From: Anseranas semipalmata
Lineage: Eukaryota > Chordata > Aves > Anseriformes > Anseranatidae
Assembly: GCA_013399115.1 (NCBI GenBank)
Contig: VXAA01007254.1
Location: 146,936 to 210,935 of the forward strand
Length of the DNA: 64,000 nucleotides
Direction of reading: 5' to 3'
The first letter of the stretch is position 1; each line of letters begins with the position of its first letter. Position numbers and translations under genes: made by a program. Below are positions 26,516 through 36,338 of this stretch, piece by piece. The notes beneath the pieces are model-generated. The model was not told the DNA's origin, searched no databases, and saw only the letters and a list, made by a program, of their open reading frames with translations.

Positions 26516-28014
26516 ATTAGTAGCTACTTAAGAACTCAGGCTTTGTATTGACCTGACAGTTCAGGGTCTCAGAATTTGTCTGGGCTTGTCTTAGTCTGAA
26601 CTCTATCTTGCTTTAACAGTTTAGTCAAGCGACTAACGCATGACCCATTTAATCCTACACAAGGTAAATACTACATATGGTAGATGTCTGAAAAACTAAG
26701 ACTGTTGCTGACTACAAAACAATGGTAATTTCTGTCAATTTGGGTTGGAAATGCTGCTGTGCCACTCTCAGATGAGCTGGGAGCCAATGAGAAGGAAGCA
26801 GTTTTGTGTTATGAAAACATATAAAAATAAACACAACCAGATTACAAAACAGGGGTGGAAGAAAGCATCAACATCGCGCTCCTTCTGGCAAAGAGAAGAA
26901 ACCCCCACTGGGAACATGACCCTGAGGGAAGACCTCATGATGCTGACAACATCTTGTAAGCTCCTCCTGCATTCTTCTTGCGAGGGACGGATTATGTCAG
27001 CCTTAGGATACAGCCTTATGTCACAGGAACATTTGAAAGGTGACCACAACACAAAAGTAAAGGGCAGGTACTAGAAAGGTTTGAGTTGCATTAAAAGAGA
27101 GAGACTTTTCTCTAGTACATAACTTGGACCGTCAGGTTCTTAAAACTGGGCTGAAAGTCAGTTCTTGGTCCTATATATATGGGGAGTTCTCTTTTGCCCA
27201 TAAACAAGATTTTGAGTGCAACAGAGACAAAGCCTGTGATCTTATGAGAGCCACGGGTAACATAAGCTTGCAAAGCCGAGGTATTCCTTGCAAATTCAAG
27301 CTTTGTAGAGTACCTCTTAAACATAGTTAAAAAAAACAGTATCCTGCATTATTAAGTATCTCTATATTGCTGTTTCTATTACAAAACTATACTTTTGTGT
27401 GTGTGTCTACAAATGGAAGTATTAACTTGTTGGAAAATTTGCCTCAGTTCCTCCTCTACAATAAGAATAAACATCTTGGTTTCTTCAGGCTGGAAACTTG
27501 CTTTTATGTGATGTGTTTCAAGAAGTTGGGAAAGAAGGGTAGACCTGTATTATTTGGTATGTGACAGCTTTGACTCACAAGTTTGTGATGGCATTTCCTG
27601 CTACCTTTGGGAAAGCAATATGAAAATGCTAGGCCTTAGCTGTCATTAAAGATTTGGGCTCAGAAAGAATATAACGGCATTCCTTAAAAAATGAAAACAC
27701 CATATTAGAAGAATTCATAAGAGGATTTTGAAAATGCCCTTGTTTTTAATTACATATAACTTTGGCTTAGAGATCCATACACTAGAAACATAAAATACTG
27801 TATTAATGAAACATACACATTCACTTTGAGAATATGGTTGTAAAATTATACTACAAAAATTGAAATCCTTAAGTATTCAGCATCTACTTACAGGAGATTA
27901 ATTATAATACTTATTCTTTGCTAGTCCTGCATAATTTCACTACAAAGATGTTTTATAACATGATGACTGAATAGAACTGGTAAAAAATTGGGGATTTCCA
28001 GTGTTTATACTGGT

Positions 28015-28660
28015 GAAACAATGTGCCAGCAATGTGACCCTGTGGCCAAGAAGACCAATGGTATCCTGGGGTGCATTAGGAGGAGTGTTGCCAGCAGGCC
28101 GAGGGAGGTGATCCTCCCCCTCTGCTCAGCCCTGGTGAGGCCACACCTGGAGGATTGTGTCTGGTTCTGGGCTCCCCAGCACAAGAGGGACATGGAGCTC
28201 CTGGAGCGGGTCCAGCGGAGGGCTATGAAGATGATGAGGGGACTGGAGCATCTCTCATACGAGGAGAGGCTGAGAGAGCTGGGCCTGCTTAGCTTGGAGA
28301 AGAGAAGACAGAGGGGATCTTATCAATGTGTACAAATATCTGAAGGGAGGGCTACAAAGAGGATGGGGCCGGACTCTTTTCAGTGGTGCCCAGTGACAGG
28401 ACAAGAGGCAACAGGCACAAACTGAAGCACAGGAAGCTCCGGCTGAATATGAGGGGGCAATTCTTTCCTGTGAGGGTGACAGAGCTCTGGCACAGGGTGC
28501 CCAGCGAGGCTGTGGAATTTCCTTCTCTGGAGATATTCAAAACCCGCCTGGACGTGATCCTGTGCAACGTGCTCTAGGTAACCCTGCTTGGCAGGGGGTT
28601 GGACTGGGTGATCTCCAGAGGTCCCTTCCAACCTCAACCATTCTGTGATTCTGTGAAACT
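28015..28660 (+). mobile_element. CR1 LINE 3' fragment, well preserved, plus strand
   Basis: The frame 27988-28425 reads the C-terminal part of CR1 ORF2: [37 protein letters not shown] and [21 protein letters not shown] second frame (from 28383) continues after a frameshift. The copy ends with 'gtcccttccaacctcaacca' and the repeated tail 'ttctgtgattctgtgaa'. It is the cleanest CR1 copy in the window and so probably the youngest, 5'-truncated like most CR1. It sits about 500 bp upstream of the ASCC3 CpG island. Confidence 0.95.
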
Positions 28661-29139
28661 AACAGTACAGCCAGTTCCACATGGCTGTCTACCAAACCTG
28701 GTATTTATGATTCCTCTAAACTTTGTTATACATCATTTTTAGCAAGTGATGGAGTATGTTACTATTTTTGGGGGGAGTGTGTTTTTGAAAACCTTCAACT
28801 ATACAAATAAACAGAGACAGATACACGATTTTTTTTTTTTTATGAAAAGAATACTTGCTAGAATTGCAGATGAAAGCAGTTCAGCGATCTCAGAATAAAT
28901 TGGTGTCACATTCTTCATAAGAAAAGATACTTAAGACAAAAGTCAAATAAATTATCTGAATGCCAACAGCTATCCAGTTGGAGGCCCCTTAGGGTCTATT
29001 AGCGCTTGCATAGACATCCAAGCACTTTACTGAGCATCTTTTTTTTTCCTTCAACTTGGTTTTGTCCTAAAATCATCGTACGTTCCTCATTCTTTCTCCC
29101 TCTCTCTGAACAGCTTGCTCTTTAGCTTCATTTGCTACG
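28661..29139. other. Spacer between CR1 and the ASCC3 CpG island
   Basis: AT-rich with poly-T runs. GC content rises after about 29080. No gene, TATA box or clear motif seen. Confidence 0.6.
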
Positions 29140-29403
29140 GTGCCTTCGGATTATCCCACGTCCCAGGCACACAGACGAGGGGGTAAAGCGGGCGGGTAGA
29201 TGAGCACTAACGCGTGCACCATGGCAGAGACCTGGCTGGGAAGCACCAAGCGCGCAGCCATGGAAGAGTCAGTACAGAGCCACGGAACCTACACCGCGGC
29301 AAGCCCCGAGGTACTGAGCAGAGTGCGGTGGGAGTGAGGCCAGAAAAGCAGCAGGGGAGCTGCCCCCAGGGGCCGGGGCCGAACCGCTCCGCACCCCGAC
29401 AAC

Positions 29404-29430
29404 CGGGCCGGGCCGGGCCGGGCCGGGCCG
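29404..29430. repeat. (GGCCG)n run in the CpG island
   Basis: Five tandem GGGCC/GGCCG units just before the assembly gap. They are likely part of what makes this region hard to sequence. Confidence 0.95.
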
Positions 29431-29530
29431 CGCCAGCACACGGCCGCCCGCTGCCCCCATCTCGCCTCGCCCCGCCCGCTCGCTTTACGGCAGTGTCGCG
29501 CCACGCCGGCTCTTTGCGGCAGCGGAACCG

Positions 29531-29659
29531 NNNNNNNNNNNNNNNNNNNNNNNNNNNNNNNNNNNNNNNNNNNNNNNNNNNNNNNNNNNNNNNNNNNNNN
29601 NNNNNNNNNNNNNNNNNNNNNNNNNNNNNNNNNNNNNNNNNNNNNNNNNNNNNNNNNNN
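29531..29659. other. Assembly gap (129 N) in the promoter island
   Basis: A run of N flanked by extreme GC on both sides (ends ...gcggaaccg, resumes ctggcccggtg...). It is probably a GC-dropout gap; the true length is unknown. Confidence 0.98.
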
Positions 29660-29900
29660 CTGGCCCGGTGCCCGGGCCCGGCAGCGCCTCGGCGTCGTGG
29701 GGCCGCAGCCCCGGCCTGCCGCCGGCGGGCGTGTGTCGGGGTGCGAGCCGCCCCGCAGCGGGCGGTGAAAGGCCACCAGTGAACGCCGGCCCCTTTGCTT
29801 CTCTGCTTCTGCTTGGGTTTGACCCGAGTGGGCTAACTGCAGCGGGAGTAACGGGCGTGTTGTCAAGCGGGAAGGGCACTGGTGTTGAACGGGTCTGAGT

Positions 29901-31779
29901 AGTTTCCGTACTTGTTACTGGTGTTAATAAACTCGGAGCACTAGAAACAAATGAAAAACAAGCGTGTGATCTTGTAGTGTTTTTCAGGTACTATGGGATT
30001 TGTGGTTGGTACTGGTAAACTGACAGCTTTTCTTGTAAAACGCATGACTATCTCTAGTGTCCTACAGTTTACTACCCATACGCTTCAGGAGAGTGTATTG
30101 TGTTGGAATTCAAAGAATCTTTTTATTTAAGGGATTTTATAAGTTTTGAATTTTGTTGTTTTCAACATACTTATATTTGTACAGACCCCTTTCAGTCTAT
30201 AAGCTTTTTAAAGGACTGACTGAAATAGTACTGTTGAAATGGAACTGGTAACTCTACAGAGATCTGAAGATGCTTATTGCAGTTTATTTTACTTTTTTGC
30301 TACCTTTACTCTTGGAGTCTGATCTGAGTCAAACTGGGACTTGACTTGAGTTCTTACTGTAGTAGAAAAATTGTTAGAAATGCCAGAGAAGATGCCATAA
30401 GATGTATCCATGGGGTAGGTTACAGATAAATACTATCAAGAAAAAAAAAGTCAAATTAACTACCCATCAGTTCAAATGCAAGCTGGCTTTGATCAGAAGA
30501 CCACATTGTATCAGTGAGCTGCTGAATTCAAGTAAACATACAGTTCTTTTCAACAGATGCCATAATAAAATAATTTTCTTTGGATCTGACTTGCTCCTGG
30601 CCACAGTACAGTGAACTTGCACTGTCCTGGATTTAGGTGTGTAAGTATGTGGAGGAACTCTTCCCATTTGTATGGGAACACTGGCAAAATCCCATCTAGT
30701 TCATCAGTGCTTTGTCATGGGACCTTTATGAATTGTATAAATTATTTTAAACATTGGACCCCATCAGTCTTCTTGAGAAGCTAGCTTGGCTTTTGGAAGA
30801 GATCAGATCACCGTTATATGCTTTTCCACTGAACTAGAGAGAAGGTAAGAATTAAATTGTCAGACGACAGTATTTTGTTCTGGCAGTTCTAAGTTTACGG
30901 AGGTTTTTTTTGAAGCTAAACCCAAAGTGGTACTTAAGTAAGCTAACTGTTTTTAAATTAAGAAGAGGAATGCACACTGCTCATTTTCACTGTTTTATTT
31001 TCTTCTTGTTCCTTCCTTTTTGCAGCTGTCATGTATGTCTTTGAAAGCTATCAGTGTGTTTCTCCTCCCAGTAACTTAAATAACCCGCATTTGTTGAATT
31101 TTTCCTAGGAGGTAACGTTGTCTACATGGCTGGTCGTTTTTGTTATCCCCCGCTGCGTCTTTCTAAACTGATGTGTGTCTATCTAGAAACTGGGTGCATA
31201 ACAAAGACAACAATACTACAATGGAGTCTTAATACTGACTAGTGAAAGGAAGTTTTCCTGGTAGATCATTTTTAGCAGCAATTGTTGAAGCTGGTGTTGG
31301 GCACTTTTTAGCCTACACAGTCTTTATTAAACCAAGTTATGCTTTGATGTGTAGAGAAAGAATTAAAAACAAACTCTGTTCTGTAGTTTGGTCATACTTA
31401 CCTAATAAAAATCCATTTAACAAAAGATCTGTAATGTGTTGTTAGAAATTTATTAGAAATGTGATAGGTGAAGCCTGAGCTAAGAAGAGAAGGAAATAAT
31501 GGTTGGACCCACAAAGAAATCTAGAGTCATGAGGCTCCTGAATCCAAAATCGTTATCCTTAGAATCTCTGTTGTCATCTGACCCCATAGCTCTCTCTTTT
31601 CAAACAAAATATTTGCCTAGCATGGAGTTCTGTCTCCTGTAGCAGCGAGTAGCAGGTGCTTAGGAGATGTGCTGGAAAAAAAAAAAAAGAAAAAATAGTG
31701 ATGCATTTGCTTTCATACTATCTTTCAGCAATCAGTGATTTAAATACCTGATGAGCTGCCTCTAAGCCATTGTATTCAA
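29901..31779. other. ASCC3 intron 1, 5' part; nothing recognised
   Basis: AT-rich intronic sequence with no supportable exon or repeat copy. Short open frames have no protein character. Confidence 0.55.
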
Positions 31780-31990
31780 TAACTGCCACGTTATCTGACT
31801 TCCGTTATTTCATCTAATCCTTTCTTGAGAATGCTTGAACTTCTAGTCTTTTTGGCATCTTGTGACACTGAATTCCCAGATTTAATTATGTTCTGCATTG
31901 GAAAGGCATTCCATTTTATACTGTTTTCAACCTAATATTCAGTTTTATCATGTACTTCCTTATTCTTACAGGTATATAGGAATATATATA
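31780..31990 (-). mobile_element. Ancient CR1/L3-like LINE 3' relic
   Basis: On the minus strand the sequence resembles the 3' region of very old amniote CR1/L3-type copies. Landmarks are 'ttctagtctttttggcatc', 'tgacactgaattcccag', 'tttaattatgttctgcattg' and 'tcatgtacttccttattc', in the same order as in those elements. It is heavily decayed. A (TA)n run (31981-31998) follows. Confidence 0.5.
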
Positions 31991-32184
31991 TATATATTCT
32001 TAGAATAGTCAGTCATTCTGTATTTACCCATTCTTGCTTTTCAAACACCTTATCACACCACAGAAATGAGCAATTCCATGTTTGTTGCGAGCACAGTCCG
32101 CATGGGGGTCAGAGCATTCTTTGTGCTCATCTCTCCCCGAGGAGTTTGATCTCCTTGGTGTGCGCAAGCACTGCTAATACATAC

Positions 32185-32672
32185 TCATCCTGGGTCTGGC
32201 TGGGCTGGAGTTAACTTTCATCACAGCCATAGCGCTTCGGATCTGTGGCTAGGGCAGTGCTGCTAATGCACCGATGTTTGGCTACTGCTGAGCAGTGCGC
32301 GCACAGCATCAAGGCTTTCTTTTTTTTTTTCGGCCTGCCCAGTGAGTAGGCTGGGCGGGAGGTTGGGTGCTGTGTAGTGTCATGTTCAGCATAAAAAACG
32401 AGGCTGAGGAAGAAGGAAGAGGAGGTGGTTTGGCTTCTAAGGTGTCTCCAGTTTGGAGACTGGCAGGGAATAATCTGCCTGTGGGACATGGTGAGTTTTT
32501 TTTTTTTTTCGTGTGTGTGTGTGTCTGTTTGTCTGTCCTTTGCCTGTTAAACTGTCTGTGTCTCATCTCTCACAAGTTTTCTCATTATTGTTCTGTTTTC
32601 TCCCCTGTCCCACTGGGGTGGGGGGTGAGCAAGCATCTGCATGGGTGCTGGCCATGGCAGCCCAGCACAACA
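32185..32672 (+). mobile_element. Solo LTR of an avian endogenous retrovirus, plus orientation
   Basis: Landmarks of a widespread avian LTR family appear in order: 'ggctggagttaactttcatc', a 'gctactgctgagcagtgcgc' block, 'acagcatcaaggc', a promoter-like 'agcataaaaaacgaggc', and a 3' part with poly-T, (TG)n, 'ccccctgtcccactggggtg'-like sequence and 'gagcaagcatctgc'. No internal retroviral sequence flanks it, so it is a solo LTR left by recombination. The ends are approximate and I could not confirm a target-site duplication. It shares a block with the inverted copy at 33786-34352. It lies in ASCC3 intron 1, in sense orientation. Confidence 0.8.
32511..32524. repeat. (TG)n inside the LTR
   Basis: Seven TG units after a run of T, within the 3' half of the LTR. 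Confidence 0.9.
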
Positions 32673-33785
32673 CTTTGTGCAGACATTTAAAAATGTGACG
32701 GAGGGGAGAAGAGGTGGTGATCTCTGGTTCTGGGGTGACAGTGCTTCCTGAATTAATCGGTGGTGGGAAAGATTCCTGTGCCCTCTATTCCTTGAGGTTA
32801 TTCTATTCAAATGGCATAGAATACTCCACTTGAAGTTGTATACAACTTTGTGTAGTTTATTGAAAATCCATTAGGTTAGAGAGAAAATGATGAAGACTTA
32901 AGCAACAGTGGCTACTCTGGACTGTTTGGGTGTTTACTAGTTTGTCCTTGCTGAAAGGGCAGTTGGTGTTTTCTGTGTGGTGCGTTAAAGCGCGGACCAG
33001 AGTTTGGTGGCTGGCCTCTAGCTGAGCACATCTCTCTGAGTTGCAAAGAGAATCTTGTGTTCTTTTTCTGGCTCGTTGAATCTTCTTGATGCTAGAGGAG
33101 AACATCTCGAACAGGCAAGTGGAGAATTATTTTATCTGGTGTATTCTAGGGAGGGAAAAGTTGCTGGCTCTCCCCTTTCATTGCATACTGAATTTAGGAT
33201 CATGGCTTAGGGATATGGATTACACACCTCCCTCAGTTTTCTCATCGTTTATTCTCTGGCATGCATTTACTCTGAGCCGTCTATTACTCTTGCTTGCCTA
33301 AAGTCATGTTGGAAGTTGACCTGAAAAAGAAACTGAATCTCGTATTACAGGCCTGAATCTTAGTCATAGGCTGGTCATAAAGTAAGAACAGATAATCATG
33401 GAATGATTTGTCAATGACCGAAGAGTTTATCCGATGATTTGTGGAGTAAATTTCAGTTTTCCACTTGTAAATCACGTTCTGAGGAAGTTACGAAAAAAAG
33501 TAGATGAATTTGCACGGTAGCGATTATGGCGCACTCAAATATTTCTTAAAACTTAAGAACAAATTATGTGAACCACTCTTGTGAAACTGATAAGAACTGC
33601 TGAACTTAATTGTTTTGTGAGTCTGTATTTGGAAACTGGATTCTGATTAATTAGCTAGAGAAATATGAATATTCTTAGCTGCTGCTGTAAGGGGGAGCAA
33701 TTTGTCCCCTCCTTGAAAGATTACAGAAAAGTAAAGAGAATCTCTGAAAAATCTACTTTTCCATTTCTTTCAAGAAATCTATTAG
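32673..33785. other. Intron 1 segment between two inverted LTRs
   Basis: About 1.1 kb of intronic sequence with no recognised feature. It would form the loop if the two related LTRs paired in the transcript. Confidence 0.5.
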
Positions 33786-34352
33786 TTATGGTGAGTTGAC
33801 CCTGGCCAGCAGCCAAGCGCCCACCCAGCCTCTCGCTTACTCCCCTCTCCTCTGGGATGGGGAGAAAATAGAAGGAAGGCAAGAAGACTGCTGGATCAAG
33901 ATACTGGCAGTTTAATGGGGACAGCAAAAGCTGTGTGCCCAAGCAAAGCAAAAAGAGAAATTCATTCACTACTTACTATTGTCAAGCACCTGCCTCGCAC
34001 TTAAGGGAAAGCAGGACCTCAGCACATGTAGTGGTTGCTTGGGAAGACAGATGCCATAACCATGAATGTCCCCCCTCCCTGCTCCTCCTTTCCCTGAGGT
34101 TTTATTGCTGAGCACGAGATCGTATGGTAGGGAATATCCCTTTGGTCGGTTTGGGTCAGCTGTCCTGGCTGTGTCCCCTCCCGGACCTGCTGGGGAGGGT
34201 GGGGAGACGAGGCTTGATGCCGTGCAAGCACTGTGCAGCACTGGCCAAAGCACTGGTGTCTTGTCATCACTGTTTTAGCCCCAAATGCAAAGCACAGCAC
34301 CATATGGGCTGCTGTGAAGGCTTGTCTCCACCCCAGCCAGACCACACATGTT
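33786..34352 (-). mobile_element. Solo LTR of an avian endogenous retrovirus, minus orientation
   Basis: On the minus strand this is a complete-looking solo LTR. The left end in window coordinates, 'ggtgagttgaccctggccag' followed by 'cagcctctcgcttactcccc', is the complement of the LTR 3' end. 'tactggcagtttaatgggga' and 'gcaaagcaaaaagagaaatt' follow, then 'ggttgcttgggaagacagat', 'gggaatatccctttggtcgg' and 'gtcagctgtcctggctgtgt'. Near the right end comes 'ggcttgatgccgtgcaagca', homologous to the plus LTR at 32185-32672. No internal viral genes are attached. It lies antisense to ASCC3 in intron 1. Confidence 0.85.
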
Positions 34353-35699
34353 ACTGTGAAGTTCTGACAGAGGACTGATTGTATAAGGAAGGGAAAATAA
34401 CTGGGTGGGAGGGAGACAAAATATTGTTGTTAACTCTGGAAAAGATAATATACAATGGGGAGTACAAGCTTAGTGATGTCTAGCTGTAATGTTTTGAATT
34501 TATACAGCTCTGGAAAGTTAAACTGAAGAACTTACCTCCTCCTCAGGTACTGCTGCCTTTGCTAAAAATTGCAGGCCGAAAACTGCTCAGCCCATTGACA
34601 GGGGCACCTGCCAGTGCCCAGGTGAAAACAGTTCTCCTTGCTCAGAGCTGCTGCCTCTGCTGTATGAGCATAAATAAAATGCTTGGTTATGGCTTTTTCT
34701 TGTTAGGGTGGCATTTTTGGTTTATAGAAGTCTTTAAAAGTTAATTCTTTAAATCTGAACACAGTTTGTATATCTGGCATGCTAAATATTCATGGAAGTT
34801 CAAAAGCTTTTAATTATGAAATAGGTGAATCTTGGCTCATGTGGGTATTTCTTACAGTACAATTTGTCTAAAACACATTTTAAGGAATTTTTCATAGGTT
34901 CTAACAGAACATGACTACATGTAACCATTTCAAAAATTTTACAGCTGGAAACAAACCTGCTTTAGCCTCATCATATTACTAGAGACATAAAGGAGCTATT
35001 TTCCTTTTCAGCATATCAGCCAAGAATAGTAACTCTATGCATCATTTTTTCTTCTCCTGCGTGTTTTCTCATCGAACAAGTATACGTTGCTGATGTTCAC
35101 AAGACTAGTGAAAAGATAGTTTGCTCTCATCACTGTAGGATACCATACAGGTGTCTTTCTCAAAGTCGCCTCTTGCATCACTTTTGCCAACCCTTCAGGC
35201 AATCAACCCAGGAAGAGTGGGCAGTGCAGCTGTTAGTTTCAATTTTAGTTTCAAGCACCGTAATATTGCAGGACTGTAGCACTTTTTTTTTTTTTAAGTT
35301 CTTATTTTAAAGTGTAATAATAATAAATTTTCAAATAGGAAGCTACCATTTGCTGGTCATGAAATAGCTGAGGTGCTGTTTGAAGTCCCTGCTTAGTATG
35401 TGAGCTCTCAAGAGAAGACAGTGGATGTTGTCCCTGACAGTATTTCATCGCAATACATGTCTACTCAATAGTTGTTTAATTTTTTATTTTATTTATTTAT
35501 TTATTTTTTGGTAAAAGAGCCTACCTTAAAAAGAAGTATGCATGCTTTCAGGCTGTATAGATATGCTTAAAAGGGTGTTTCTTGCATTTTTTTCATACAT
35601 TTTTAGGCTGAAATTTTGGCCATTTTTTTCTACATCCTAAAAACATTAAATTATTAGGATACAGGATTCTTATGTTATAAATAAATAGAATTATTTATA
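34353..35699. other. ASCC3 intron 1; nothing recognised
   Basis: AT-rich intronic sequence with no supportable feature apart from a (TTTA)n tract at about 35480-35509. Confidence 0.55.
35480..35509. repeat. (TTTA)n microsatellite
   Basis: About six tandem TTTA units. Confidence 0.93.
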
Positions 35700-35700
35700 T

Positions 35701-35950
35701 CTAAGCCAAATAAAAAATGAACAGGTATCCACCTTGGGACAGCTTCTGGTATGTCTGGTACAACCTTGGGTTTCCTGTAAGCTCTGCTTCCAGGGGAGCA
35801 GTGCGTTCCTGCTGGCCGGGATGAGGAAGGTCTGAAGAGGGAGGCATACCTGAAGGTGACATCAACACTGGGGTGGTTTGGACCATCTTTCAGCTCTTCC
35901 TCAACTGGAAAAGCTTGCCTTGATACGGTGACTTTCAGAATCCCTTCACT
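35701..35950 (-). other. Unrecognised minus-strand open frame in intron 1
   Basis: This is a locally GC-richer patch. On the minus strand one frame stays open for about 80 codons, from a TGA near 35950 to a TAA near 35680. It has a protein-like composition (proline, arginine, serine and charged residues, for example VEEELKDGPN and VPDIPEAVPRWIP). A second minus-strand frame (35701-35886) is also open. I recognise no domain. It could be a decayed retrocopy, an exon of an antisense transcript, or chance. It directly precedes a CR1 copy. Confidence 0.3.
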
Positions 35951-35966
35951 TCAGTATTTGACCTTA

Positions 35967-36338
35967 TAGAAGAGCAGACTAAGGGGAGGCCTCATGGCGG
36001 CCTGCAGCTGCCTCACGAGGGGAGCGGAGGGGCAGGCGCTGATCTCTGCTCTCTGGGGACAGCGACAGGGCCCGAGGGAACGGCATGGAGCTGTGACAGG
36101 GGAGGGTCAGGCTGGGTGTTAGGAAAAGGTTCTTCACCGAGAGGGTGGTCGGGCACTGGAACAGGCTCCCCAGGGCAGTGGTCACAGCACCAAGCCTGCC
36201 GGAGTTCAAGAAGCGTTTTGACAACGCTCTCAGACACATGGTTTGGTTTTTGGGTGGTCCTGTGTGGAGCCAGGAGCTGGACTCGATGATCCTTGTGGGT
36301 CCCTTCCAACTCAGGGTATTCTGTGATTCTGTGATTAT
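35967..36338 (+). mobile_element. CR1 LINE 3' fragment, plus strand
   Basis: CR1 3' landmarks are 'agcagactaaggggaggcct', 'gctgggtgttaggaaaaggt', 'cactggaacaggctccccag' and 'ttcaagaagcgttttgacaa'. It ends with 'gtcccttccaactcagggta' and the tail 'ttctgtgattctgtgat'. Overlapping peptides such as MVGHWNRLPRAVVTAPSLPE are the CR1 C-terminus. It is 5'-truncated. Confidence 0.93.

Larger units (their letters stand above)
20761..27980. other. Intergenic AT-rich DNA, no gene seen
   Basis: About 7.2 kb without a supportable gene. Microsatellites are listed separately. A complex, not obviously repetitive segment at 24600-24960 contains a 53-codon plus-strand open stretch and an 87-codon minus-strand frame, neither recognised. 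A similar patch lies at 26745-27070. Both could be conserved non-coding sequence, which cannot be judged without alignment. Confidence 0.5.
29140..29900 (+). promoter_or_regulatory. ASCC3: CpG island, probable ASCC3 promoter and non-coding exon 1
   Basis: A sharp GC- and CpG-rich island stands out in an AT-rich window. It contains several GGGCGG-type (Sp1-like) motifs, for example near 29187, 29470 and 29757, ETS-like GGAA next to the gap, and a (GGCCG)n run at 29404-29430. There is no TATA box, as expected of a housekeeping promoter. A 129-N gap (29531-29659) removes its centre. It is the only CpG island upstream of the ASCC3 start codon on this strand, so I infer it is the promoter and contains exon 1, with the transcription start or splice donor possibly in the gap. 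Long frames on both strands here (for example 29214-29768 and 29207-29866) are GC-rich artefacts crossing the N run. A divergent transcript is possible. Confidence 0.75.

Noticed and set aside
27988..28637. 145-codon plus-strand frame that looks protein-like
   Set aside because: It is the C-terminal part of a dead CR1 element, not a host gene.
29207..29866. Long open frames (up to 219 codons) on both strands in the CpG island
   Set aside because: They run across the 129-N gap and exist because of extreme GC content. They show no protein family and the wrong setting for coding sequence.
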